Shown piece after piece: positions 1-6,898 of a stretch of DNA of 24,632 bases. Position numbers and translations under genes: made by a program. This DNA comes from CBFDCQ01 sp965603355. GTDB lineage: Bacteria > Hydrogenedentota > CAZGCA01 > CBFDCQ01. Position 1 is the first letter of the stretch. Each line of letters begins with the position of its first letter. The notes below the pieces were generated by a model. The model did not search any database, was not told where the DNA came from, and was given only the letters and a program-made list of their open reading frames with translations. Location of the stretch: the NCBI GenBank assembly GCA_965603355.1, contig CBFDCQ010000047.1, forward strand, positions 1 through 24,632, written 5' to 3'.

Positions 1-51
1 GAGGACATTTCTACCGAGTCCACCTGAGGACATTATCAAAGAGTTATGACA
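1..51. repeat. Left terminal inverted repeat of an insertion sequence
   Basis: The first 51 bases match the reverse complement of 24580-24630 at 44 of 51 positions. The unit GAGGACATT occurs twice inside it (1-9 and 26-34), so the end carries internal direct repeats. The outer tip is TGTCATAACTC read from the inside of the window towards its edge, giving a TG...CA-type boundary at base 51. Ends with repeated internal blocks are known in IS21-like and some IS481-like elements, but I cannot assign the family without the transposase, which lies off the window. The body of this element must lie to the left. Confidence 0.8.
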
Positions 52-67
52 CCGCCCGAACCTACTC

Positions 68-96
68 TTGACCGCGTGTTGCCTTTCTGATAAGAT
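68..96 (+). promoter_or_regulatory. Sigma70-type promoter of the GT39 gene
   Basis: TTGACC (68-73) and TAAGAT (91-96) are separated by exactly 17 bases, and TGA just before the -10 resembles an extended -10 element. It sits 16 bases inside the left IS end. Its presence argues that the in-frame TTG at 68 is not a translation start. Transcription would begin near 103, giving a 70-base leader before the GTG at 173. Confidence 0.55.
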
Positions 97-172
97 TTCG
101 GCGGCATTGACTCAGAAAATCTTGGGCGAGTTCGCCGCCCCTTTGCGGATCGCTCGTTCACTGGGGGGTAAA

Positions 173-2908
173 GTGACACAAGTGGGTATTGACCAGCGAC
201 AGTGCGTGTTGAAACCGAGACATTGCTTGCTTCTTCTGATCGCGATAGTGATTCTCGGTGCGGCGTTGCGTCTCTATGGGCTCGCCTCACACAGCGTGTG
301 GTTCGACGAAGGCGCAACCATTCGCGTCTCCGATTACGCTGACAAATCCCTGTCTCTTCTCCGATCAGACTACAGCAACGAAGCTCCCTTGCTTCCCTTC
401 ATCGTCCACTTCTGGTACGCGCTGGTGCGCTCGGTTCCAGGCGTAACTGTCGGTTCTCTCTCATGCGACTACCTCCTGCGACTCTTGCCCTGCCTTCTGG
501 GAATCGTCAGCATTCCGCTCCTTTTCATAGCATGTCGCGCCATCGTGAAGGATAGCGCAACCGCTTTGATGGCAGCATTCCTGTTCGCCATATCCCCCTT
601 CCAGGTGTATTACGCACAGGAACTGCGCTCGTACTCGCTCTATGTGACAGTCTCCATTGGAATACTATTCTTTCTGGTCAAAGCGCTCGAGGAAGACCGG
701 ATAGGATACTGGGTTGGTCTGGGCGCGTGTCTTGCCCTATCGATGTACAGCCACTTTGCATCCTTATTGAACGTTGCGGTCGTGAACCTGTACTTCGTCG
801 CGACGCTCAAGAGGCACAAGAAATCGGCTGTAAAATGGCTCATCTGCCAATGCGTCGTCCTGTTAGTGAGCATCCCGGCTTTGGCAATGATCCTGTCGAC
901 AAACAGCTTTATCGATCAAGGCGCGACCGATAGGTATCCGCTGCCGGACCTCAGAAGCGCACTCATCACGTTCAAGACCTTCTTTGCCGGTTATGGCTCA
1001 AGCCGCCTAGCTTACAGAACGCTTTCCGTTATAGCCGGGTTACTTTTCATTTCAGGGATCTACAAGCTCCGAAAAAGATGGAACGACGCCCTTCTGTTGG
1101 CGGGGCTGGCGATAATTCCTATCGCTGGCAACGTCGCGCTATGGCGCATCAAGAACTTCCCTTTCTACGAACACCGAATTATGATTGTCAGTGCAGTAGC
1201 ATGTTACATGTTGGTGGCGGTGGGTATTTGCGCGCTGAAGAAAAAGGCGCTTATCGCCGCGGCGCTTAGCTTGTTTGCGGGTCTGAGCGTGCCATGTCTC
1301 GCGGACCACTACGCGCAACGGTTACATCCTTCCATGTTTCATAGAATGGGTGTCCGCTACAAGATTCAGAACAGAGAAGCTGCTCATTACATCACCGAGC
1401 GGCTTGCTGAAGAGGACTTTGTGGGGCACTCTTCGCAGGTGACACTCGCCTCATTCTGCTATTATCTGTCCCGCGCGCAGACGATGCTCAGTTTCACCGA
1501 GGAAGAACGACTCGGGATCATCGGTTTCTATCCGAACGTACCGTTATGGGAACACATTGGCTTTCTTCCAGTCCGCGTCGAGTCGGCCACCGAGAACGCG
1601 AGACGAGTGTGGCTGGTACAGTCCTGGTGGGAACCTGCGGACCTCGACCCTCTTTCAAAACAACTCGTGGGGTGGCTTGACGGGCACTGTGTGAGAGAGG
1701 GGCGCGAGCCCTTCGACGGCCTAACCGTGTACCTGTACAGGAACGATCCGGAACTGAAAGCGGTCACGAAAACAAACCAATTGGCCGACTACGGCGACAA
1801 GACTGTTCCACACTACCTATTCCCCGAAAACGATGCCGGTATCTCGGCGGGGACGGAGTGGAGACGGCGTTTTCTTGCCAGGTCGGTCGACAGCCCCGAC
1901 GAGCAACCCGGCTTATACGGTGTCCAGTTCGATATGGTGGTCGCGCAGGGCGGTGAACTGTCCATCTCAGGGCGACAACTGAATGCGGATTACCTTGACG
2001 AGGACGGCGACGGTGAACGCGAAACCTTGTCCCTTACGGAGATCGGTGCTCGGGCGCGGGAGGAGGATACGGCTAGGATAGATTCCGTGGACTACTCGCT
2101 GCTGGCGATGGACGGCGATGCAGAAAAAGCCGTGCTCGCGTCCTTCCCGTTGCGCGCGCGCGACCGTTTCACGTACCGTTTCGTTATCGAGAACGCAACA
2201 GATGTCACCCGAACCGTCCAATGCAGCGTGCGCGAGTCAGCCCACGTCATTGAGGCGGTCGCTTTCAGTCGTTCCGATCCGGCGTCGGACGTTTGGAGAC
2301 CTACTTTACAGTACAACGTGAGCCCGCCACCCGAATCCTTCGACAAGCTCGCCATGGTAGCACGCCTCACAGATGAGTCGCCGGGAGGCGACTCTATATA
2401 CAATGACGTACGCCTGGACCCGGGACAGTACGCCGTTTTTGCCAGAATACTTGAAGAGGCCAACGAGGTCAATCAGGCGAGGGCGAATCTCCGGTTCTCT
2501 ATTCTTTCTCCCGCGCCTTCTTCTGCTACAGCAGACGCTCAGCTCGTTGGCACGGTGAAAGGCAACAACTCATCAGGGAGGCTCGGATGGACCTGGCGCA
2601 GGGTGGGCGAGTTCCAATGTGACGGCGAACCTTTCCGTCTGACGGTTGCTGCGTACAACGACGACAACTTGCTGAAAGCCTACTTTGACCTCGACAGAGT
2701 GATGTTCGTCCGCGCGGAAGATAGCGCGCCCTCCTCTCCACTCGAAACTGAAGGGTTTGAAGAGACTCTCCGCCCGTTCGAGCAGAAGGAGCACACGATC
2801 TCGGCCAGTTTGGGTGAGCATCAGATCAAGAGAATTGATATCGAACTGTTCGACACGGCGAGCAGGCAGTTCCGCAACATCTTCTTTCACGTGCGTCGTG
2901 ATGGGTAA
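173..2908 (+). CDS. GT39/ArnT-like membrane glycosyltransferase with large exported C-terminal extension
   Basis: This is probably a polytopic inner-membrane glycosyltransferase of the protein mannosyltransferase/ArnT superfamily, which moves a sugar from a polyprenyl-phosphate donor on the periplasmic side. After the first membrane segment comes the acidic motif VWFDEGA (residues about 43-49, the DE pair used by GT39 enzymes), then SNEAPLLPF and the YYAQELRSYS loop. Multiple hydrophobic segments run to about residue 378. The remaining roughly 530 residues are hydrophilic and should be periplasmic. They include an acidic DEDGDGERE loop near residue 609 that resembles a calcium-binding EF-hand/dockerin loop. 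Family members are usually 450-700 residues, so 911 is long. I chose GTG 173 because a promoter covers the upstream TTG and GGGGGG lies at 163-168; GTG 182 is also possible. The donor and acceptor are unknown. The gene converges on the M24 gene with a 33-base gap. Confidence 0.8.
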   Translation: MTQVGIDQRQCVLKPRHCLLLLIAIVILGAALRLYGLASHSVWFDEGATIRVSDYADKSLSLLRSDYSNEAPLLPFIVHFWYALVRSVPGVTVGSLSCDYLLRLLPCLLGIVSIPLLFIACRAIVKDSATALMAAFLFAISPFQVYYAQELRSYSLYVTVSIGILFFLVKALEEDRIGYWVGLGACLALSMYSHFASLLNVAVVNLYFVATLKRHKKSAVKWLICQCVVLLVSIPALAMILSTNSFIDQGATDRYPLPDLRSALITFKTFFAGYGSSRLAYRTLSVIAGLLFISGIYKLRKRWNDALLLAGLAIIPIAGNVALWRIKNFPFYEHRIMIVSAVACYMLVAVGICALKKKALIAAALSLFAGLSVPCLADHYAQRLHPSMFHRMGVRYKIQNREAAHYITERLAEEDFVGHSSQVTLASFCYYLSRAQTMLSFTEEERLGIIGFYPNVPLWEHIGFLPVRVESATENARRVWLVQSWWEPADLDPLSKQLVGWLDGHCVREGREPFDGLTVYLYRNDPELKAVTKTNQLADYGDKTVPHYLFPENDAGISAGTEWRRRFLARSVDSPDEQPGLYGVQFDMVVAQGGELSISGRQLNADYLDEDGDGERETLSLTEIGARAREEDTARIDSVDYSLLAMDGDAEKAVLASFPLRARDRFTYRFVIENATDVTRTVQCSVRESAHVIEAVAFSRSDPASDVWRPTLQYNVSPPPESFDKLAMVARLTDESPGGDSIYNDVRLDPGQYAVFARILEEANEVNQARANLRFSILSPAPSSATADAQLVGTVKGNNSSGRLGWTWRRVGEFQCDGEPFRLTVAAYNDDNLLKAYFDLDRVMFVRAEDSAPSSPLETEGFEETLRPFEQKEHTISASLGEHQIKRIDIELFDTASRQFRNIFFHVRRDG

Positions 2909-2941
2909 GGATATCGAGGCAACGTTGACGCTGCCCCGTCT

Positions 2942-4174
2942 CTAGGCCGGCATTATGCCGGACTTCGTTATCTGCGCGTCGCCTTCCGCGTTGCTTCCCG
3001 AAAGGTCCGCCTGCGGGAATTCCGGTGTCCCGGTAATGATCTCTTTGCCTCCGTCGCCATGGAGAATGAAGGTATCCTCGGATTTGACGCCGGGCGCCGA
3101 CGGGTTCCATGCAAAAGCCTGCGCGAAGGTCGTCTCGACGCCGAAATACCTCTTCATATTCTCCGGATACTGCGTAGACAGGATGGGCGTCGGGTCGCCG
3201 GGGACGGCCACGATGGTGCGGGTGTCGTACCCGGTCAGACCGCCCTGATGGTGGTTCTGCCATTCGCCCTCTTTGAGCGGGTCGGCGGCTTTCGGCGTGA
3301 ACCCGTAACGCTGGTACGCCCGCTGACCCTCCTCGAGCACTGCGCCGAGAGTTACGCCCGGTCGCGTCGCCGCCATGATGTCGGCGTCAACGCAGGCGAT
3401 CCGCCTGTACCTGTCGAGAATCTCCTCGTCAAGGGCGCAAACCGCCTTGAACCGCGTCAGCGATACCACCAGGCCTTCCTTCTCGAAGCAGCCGACCACC
3501 ATCACGTACTGCTCGATCCGTTTCTCCCGCGCATCCGGTCCAACGGCGAGCAACCCGGATTCCGTCGGGAGCGGGTGCCTGTACCTGGCTATCCTGTCGT
3601 CCGCCGCAACAAGCACCACGGGGGCGGTCACCCCCCTGCGTGCCGCCGTACACACCAGGTCAGCCGCCACCTCCTGTTCGCTCATCCCTTTCAACGTGTT
3701 CGAGCAGACTTCGGTCATGCACTCCGAGGCCAGCTTGCCGAGAACACGATACTTATCAACCTCAACGTCCGTTAGCAGCGAGCGGACGTGATCGAGATAC
3801 TTGTGCGCGTTCTCGCCCGCGGAACCGTCGTCCGAGATGACTTTCAAATGGGAAAAGCCCGATAGGGCGCTGTCTATCGCCTCGTACCAGAAGAACGACC
3901 TTGCTTCCGCGTCGAAACCGTTCAATTCCTCATCCAGCACCCTTGGTTGCTCGATATTGTTCCCGACGTAGCACATTTGCCCTTTGGCCGTCAGGATCAC
4001 GGATGACGCCCCCATCTCGCTTCCGGCGTTTACATAGTTCCTCCCGCCGACCGTCAGACAGGCGAAATTCGACCGTTTCGATAGAAGTATCGCGCCGGCG
4101 TCGCGTTCGAGAAGAAATGACTGAAAAAGCTGCCGTTTGAGAAGACGGGCCTGACTCAACCGATCTGGATCCAT
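2942..4174 (-). CDS. M24 (pita-bread fold) peptidase-like protein, divergent metal site
   Basis: This 410-residue protein has the two-domain layout of Xaa-Pro aminopeptidase/creatinase-type M24 proteins: an N-terminal creatinase-like domain (about 1-160) and a C-terminal pita-bread domain. Recognisable signatures are NHHQGGLTGY (about 307-316) and QAFAWNPS...KSED (about 352-366), which I recall from a divergent M24 subgroup. The segment where canonical enzymes carry the two aspartate ligands reads VGCFEKEGLVVSLTRF and has no aspartate, and one expected glutamate position is Asn in AWNPS. Activity as a dinuclear metallopeptidase is therefore doubtful, although the whole subgroup may share this change. 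The start ATG 4174 has GGAAAGGAATT just upstream, and a promoter at 4220-4249 serves it. A longer frame extends to 4354 but would run through that promoter. Confidence 0.8.
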   Translation of the reverse strand: MDPDRLSQARLLKRQLFQSFLLERDAGAILLSKRSNFACLTVGGRNYVNAGSEMGASSVILTAKGQMCYVGNNIEQPRVLDEELNGFDAEARSFFWYEAIDSALSGFSHLKVISDDGSAGENAHKYLDHVRSLLTDVEVDKYRVLGKLASECMTEVCSNTLKGMSEQEVAADLVCTAARRGVTAPVVLVAADDRIARYRHPLPTESGLLAVGPDAREKRIEQYVMVVGCFEKEGLVVSLTRFKAVCALDEEILDRYRRIACVDADIMAATRPGVTLGAVLEEGQRAYQRYGFTPKAADPLKEGEWQNHHQGGLTGYDTRTIVAVPGDPTPILSTQYPENMKRYFGVETTFAQAFAWNPSAPGVKSEDTFILHGDGGKEIITGTPEFPQADLSGSNAEGDAQITKSGIMPA

Positions 4175-4219
4175 TTTCACAATTCCTTTCCGAAGTAATA
4201 GCAGCCTGTGCCCCTCCAA

Positions 4220-4249
4220 ATCATACCTGTAATCGCACACATATATCAA
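4220..4249 (-). promoter_or_regulatory. Sigma70-type promoter of the M24 gene
   Basis: On the minus strand TTGATA (4249-4244) and TATGAT (4225-4220) are 18 bases apart. The predicted start of transcription, near 4213, leaves a leader of about 39 bases with the ribosome binding site of the M24 gene in it. This suggests the M24 gene is transcribed separately from the pseudopilin-like gene upstream. Confidence 0.5.
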
Positions 4250-4278
4250 GGTATTGTTTTTCCGCAGCGATGAACGAC

Positions 4279-4297
4279 GGCGGGCAGGATGCCCGCC
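4279..4297. repeat. Dispersed palindrome, copy 1
   Basis: GGCGGGCA, a three-base loop and TGCCCGCC form a perfect 8-bp hairpin. The same sequence occurs in the opposite orientation at 11146-11164, with identity extending a few bases further. On the plus strand it is followed by CTGCC and TTTT. It lies between the stop of the pseudopilin-like gene and the promoter of the M24 gene, where it could also stop transcription. Palindromes of this kind are widely dispersed in planctomycete-like genomes. Confidence 0.7.
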
Positions 4298-4320
4298 CTG
4301 CCTTTTGTTGCCGCTCTTTC

Positions 4321-4389
4321 GTGTCCCGGTCGAAGTGCAGGCACGCTGTCCCATAGAAGATCAACAATCAGGAGTAGTTGCCGGGACAC
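4321..4389. repeat. Interrupted inverted repeat GTGTCCCGG / CCGGGACAC
   Basis: Nine-base perfect arms at 4321-4329 and 4381-4389 surround 51 bases with no recognisable gene. It lies beside the dispersed palindrome in the 252-base gap between two genes. It could be a terminator-like fold or a remnant of a small mobile element. There is no further support for either. Confidence 0.35.
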
Positions 4390-4426
4390 TACGCTGATTC
4401 GCTTCGGAATTCCGGGTGGCGCGTCG

Positions 4427-5203
4427 CTAACGACGTTCAAACTCCGGCGGTTTGACGGCGACCCTGTGTTCGTCCATGAGTTTCGCCACGGTTGGAGTCA
4501 CCGGGAACTTGCCGGGATATCGGATGAACTCGACATGACCGTCGAGAAAGACAACGTTTGCCCCCGGCGGACGGTGGTTATGCTTTGACGTATCGGCAGA
4601 AATAACGTCCATAAGAACCGGTATGCGCGCGTCCCTCGGCCACGATGCAGCGCCGCCCAGGAGGTCCGCAAGGTTGAGTCGCAATCGAGGGATGATCCCC
4701 GTCTTGCCCAGGCCCTTGCCACTCGGAACCCTGATGTCGGCTTCATACGCCGGAGCCGCCATGTTCTCGTACAGTTCAAACACGGTCTTCGCCATATCGT
4801 CGGAAGTCATGGCCCAGTTGAAGTAGAAGTAGCCGGTATCGGGGTTCGTGTCGTCGAACTGGATGCCTTCCTGCAACTCGAAGGACCCGGAACCAAAAAG
4901 AACATACTTGCGTCTAAACGGCTGATAGCGCGTGCAGCTGGCCGCGGCAAGGTTCATCGACCAGTACTCGGGGATCATAGCGGAAGGCCGATAAATCCAA
5001 GCGCCTTTCCCTTCGCTCAGCGGCGGGAACACACCGCCGTGCTCTTTCGCGTACATGCCGAAGCTCAAGTGGAGCTGTTTCATCTCTCCGCCGCACGCGA
5101 CCCTCTTCATCTCGTCCGCCTCCCACCTTTGCGCCATGAGTAGAACCACCACGAAGCCCAGGATGAGCAGTTGCCACACAAACAAGCCGATCTTTCTTTT
5201 CAT
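4427..5203 (-). CDS. Degenerate pseudopilin-like protein with H-X9/10-DG C-terminus
   Basis: This 258-residue protein has one N-terminal membrane segment (about residues 6-23), then the pattern MKQLHLSFGMYAKEHGGVFPP, which parallels the start of the mature domain in the pseudopilin at 23339-24415. It ends with NVVFLDGHVEFIRYPGKFP, the C-terminal signature of H-X9-DG pseudopilin-like proteins. It lacks the G-FTLIE prepilin-peptidase site; the equivalent place reads KIGLFVWQLLILG. It is therefore probably membrane-anchored and not processed as a pilin. The ATG at 5203 has GGAGG at a suitable distance; the GTG at 5206 just before it is an alternative. It lies 60 bases downstream of the TerB-like gene and may be co-transcribed with it. 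Confidence 0.75.
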   Translation of the reverse strand: MKRKIGLFVWQLLILGFVVVLLMAQRWEADEMKRVACGGEMKQLHLSFGMYAKEHGGVFPPLSEGKGAWIYRPSAMIPEYWSMNLAAASCTRYQPFRRKYVLFGSGSFELQEGIQFDDTNPDTGYFYFNWAMTSDDMAKTVFELYENMAAPAYEADIRVPSGKGLGKTGIIPRLRLNLADLLGGAASWPRDARIPVLMDVISADTSKHNHRPPGANVVFLDGHVEFIRYPGKFPVTPTVAKLMDEHRVAVKPPEFERR

Positions 5204-5263
5204 CACCGTAAACCTCCGTTGCGCCCAGGTACGCCGCGCGGGGAGTGGATGTCCCGCTGCCTC

Positions 5264-5722
5264 CTATTTTTTGCCAGCTACCCGCAGTTTAGCGTCGATG
5301 AGCTGCTTGTGACTCAGTCCGAGCAGTGGTGAGAGCTTGTGAACCAGGTAATCCTCGTGCGGGTCCAGTCTCCCGTCCGCGTAGATGACCTTCCAGATGC
5401 TCTCGATAACCTTGATCTTCTCTTCGAGTGAATAGTTCTTCTTCATCAGGTTCGTGTACTGCCACAGATCGATGCTTTGCTCGATCTTCTTGTGGGACAA
5501 GTCGAGCAGCTCGGCCGCCAACTCGTCCGACAGACCGAAGTCCTCCCTTAACAGAGCGGTGATCGTATCGCGCTCGACCTCGCTGAACTCGTCGTCCGAC
5601 TTCGCCATTTGGAGAAGAAGAGCGCAGGTTGCAACCTTGATCCTGTCGGCATCAACGCCCGGCTCGGACTCCTCCGGGACGTCGGGCTTTCGCTTGTTGA
5701 AATACTCGCTCAAATTGAACAT
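5264..5722 (-). CDS. TerB-like protein (tellurite-resistance/COG3793-type fold)
   Basis: This 152-residue soluble helical protein has two acidic repeats typical of the TerB/DjlA-like metal-binding fold: AKSDDEFSEVERDTI (residues about 40-54) and YADGRLDPHEDYLVHKL (about 114-130). The second is the usual ADG..D..E pattern. No J domain, signal peptide or membrane segment is present. TerB-like proteins occur in stress and membrane-associated signalling contexts, but stand-alone copies have no fixed function, and nothing here suggests a tellurite operon. ATG 5722 is chosen because GGAG precedes it by eight bases and a good promoter ends about 37 bases upstream. An upstream in-frame extension would cross that promoter. 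Confidence 0.75.
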   Translation of the reverse strand: MFNLSEYFNKRKPDVPEESEPGVDADRIKVATCALLLQMAKSDDEFSEVERDTITALLREDFGLSDELAAELLDLSHKKIEQSIDLWQYTNLMKKNYSLEEKIKVIESIWKVIYADGRLDPHEDYLVHKLSPLLGLSHKQLIDAKLRVAGKK

Positions 5723-5765
5723 GCAATGGTCTCCGCGCGCGGTGGCGCTCTCTTTCAACGGGGTT

Positions 5766-5794
5766 ATTATGCCCGCGCAATGCCCCCACGTCAA
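5766..5794 (-). promoter_or_regulatory. Sigma70-type promoter of the TerB-like gene
   Basis: On the minus strand TTGACG (5794-5789) and CATAAT (5771-5766) are 17 bases apart. The expected transcription start lies near 5759, about 37 bases before the ATG at 5722. It is back-to-back with the plus-strand promoter at 5892-5921. Confidence 0.6.
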
Positions 5795-5891
5795 GTTGAG
5801 AATGCTCTTTCCAAAGTCGGTCGTCACGGGGATTGAAAAGATCGAACAAACGCGGTACAATTGTGCGCGCACTGGCACGGTCAGAATTGAC

Positions 5892-5921
5892 TTGCAATAC
5901 GGTTTGCGAACTTGCTATTAT
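5892..5921 (+). promoter_or_regulatory. Sigma70-type promoter of the PHP-GH4-BON operon
   Basis: TTGCAA (5892-5897) and TATTAT (5916-5921) are 18 bases apart. Transcription would start near 5928 and give a leader of about 205 bases before the PHP start codon. That leader holds the short ORF at 5976-6032. A TTGACT six bases upstream is an alternative -35 but is too far from the -10. Confidence 0.5.
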
Positions 5922-5975
5922 GATCACGGCGGACGGATTTGATGAGTTCGTCCCGGACCATGGGGGAGAGTTGAG

Positions 5976-6032
5976 ATGAACGTCGTCCTTTGGGTTACGT
6001 ATCCCCGTTGTCCTTGTGCGTTCATACTGTGA
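5976..6032 (+). CDS. Possible 18-residue leader peptide
   Basis: ATG AAC GTC ... TGA encodes MNVVLWVTYPRCPCAFIL. A strong Shine-Dalgarno stretch GGGGGAGAG at 5962-5970 sits at the proper distance from the ATG, better than that of the PHP gene downstream. It lies inside the predicted leader of the PHP-GH4-BON operon, so it could be a regulatory leader peptide. The peptide contains three prolines or cysteine-proline steps but no run of a single amino acid that would prove attenuation. It could also be chance. Confidence 0.3.
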   Translation: MNVVLWVTYPRCPCAFIL

Positions 6033-6133
6033 GTCGATTTGACAAGAGGATTTCCTCGTGGTACCGTTATGAGGGTTTGCGGTTGTTCGCGGTGAGAATG
6101 TCCGCATCGGAGTGTCAATGGCGGTAATCGAGT

Positions 6134-6898
6134 ATGACGAAACTCAAAGTGGATCTGCACGTTCACTGTGCCGAGGACCCTGTTGACCACATTGCATACT
6201 CCGCCGAGCAGCTGATTGAAGAGGCAGCGAAAAAGGGATTTGACGCGCTCGCAATCGCCAATCATCGGGTTGTAACTTACAGCAGGAAGCTGGCTCTGTA
6301 CGCCGAACGGCGCGGCATCGTTCTCATACCGGCTATTGAGAAGCTGATCGAGCGCAAGCATGTTTTGCTGGTAAACGTCGATTGGAGCACTCATACAATC
6401 GATACGTTTCAGGAGTTGCGCAGGTGGAAGAACGGGAACTCGCTCATTATTGCGCCGCACCCGTGTTTCCCCAAGGGCACATGCCTTGGCTCAGAGCTGG
6501 AGCGAAACATTGACCTGTTCGATGCCGTGGAGTACTCGTACTTTTACAGCAGTATCATCAACTTCAACAAGAAGGCGAAGGACATCGCCGAGAAGCATAA
6601 GCTACCTCTTGTCGGCAGTTCAGATTGTCATAACGTTTGCGATTTAGGCAGTACGTATACGCTGGTGGAGTCCGAGAAGGACCCCGACGCTATAGTTGAC
6701 GCAGTAAGAAATGGCAAGACGGAGGTGGTTACAAAACCTCTGCCGCTTTTACGCGTTGGCGCCAGAGGTGTTCGAGGAGTGGTTGTGTCCTTGGTTGAAA
6801 CGGTAATACAGCAAACATACGGTCGTCTCACGGGCAACCTGATCTTTGAGGGGAAAACCGCGGCGAACCGTTCAAATAGGGTGCGGGGCGAAACATGA
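6134..6898 (+). CDS. PHP-domain phosphoesterase
   Basis: This 254-residue protein shows the metal-binding series of the PHP fold: DLHVH (D7, H9, H11), NH (43-44), Glu69, PHP (H109) and SDCH (D164, H166). Enzymes with this fold hydrolyse phosphoesters; stand-alone members include histidinol phosphatase and nucleotide or sugar phosphate phosphatases. The substrate here is not visible. The stop codon overlaps the GH4 start (ATGA at 6895), so the two are translationally coupled and the substrate may be a sugar phosphate handled by GH4; this is inference. It is probably cytosolic, with no signal peptide. The ribosome binding site before ATG 6134 is weak. Confidence 0.85.
   Translation: MTKLKVDLHVHCAEDPVDHIAYSAEQLIEEAAKKGFDALAIANHRVVTYSRKLALYAERRGIVLIPAIEKLIERKHVLLVNVDWSTHTIDTFQELRRWKNGNSLIIAPHPCFPKGTCLGSELERNIDLFDAVEYSYFYSSIINFNKKAKDIAEKHKLPLVGSSDCHNVCDLGSTYTLVESEKDPDAIVDAVRNGKTEVVTKPLPLLRVGARGVRGVVVSLVETVIQQTYGRLTGNLIFEGKTAANRSNRVRGET

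Noticed and set aside
68..172. In-frame TTG at 68 as start of the GT39 gene
   Set aside because: A TTGACC-N17-TAAGAT promoter begins at the same base, so transcripts would not contain this codon; the extension has no conserved feature and a G-rich ribosome binding site precedes GTG 173.
3059..3775. A 238-codon open frame on the plus strand
   Set aside because: It lies wholly antisense to the M24 gene, is Arg/His-rich as expected for shadow frames in GC-rich DNA, and has no recognisable domain.
5264..5722. Tellurite resistance operon
   Set aside because: Only a single TerB-like fold is present; TerC, TerD, TerZ and related genes are absent.
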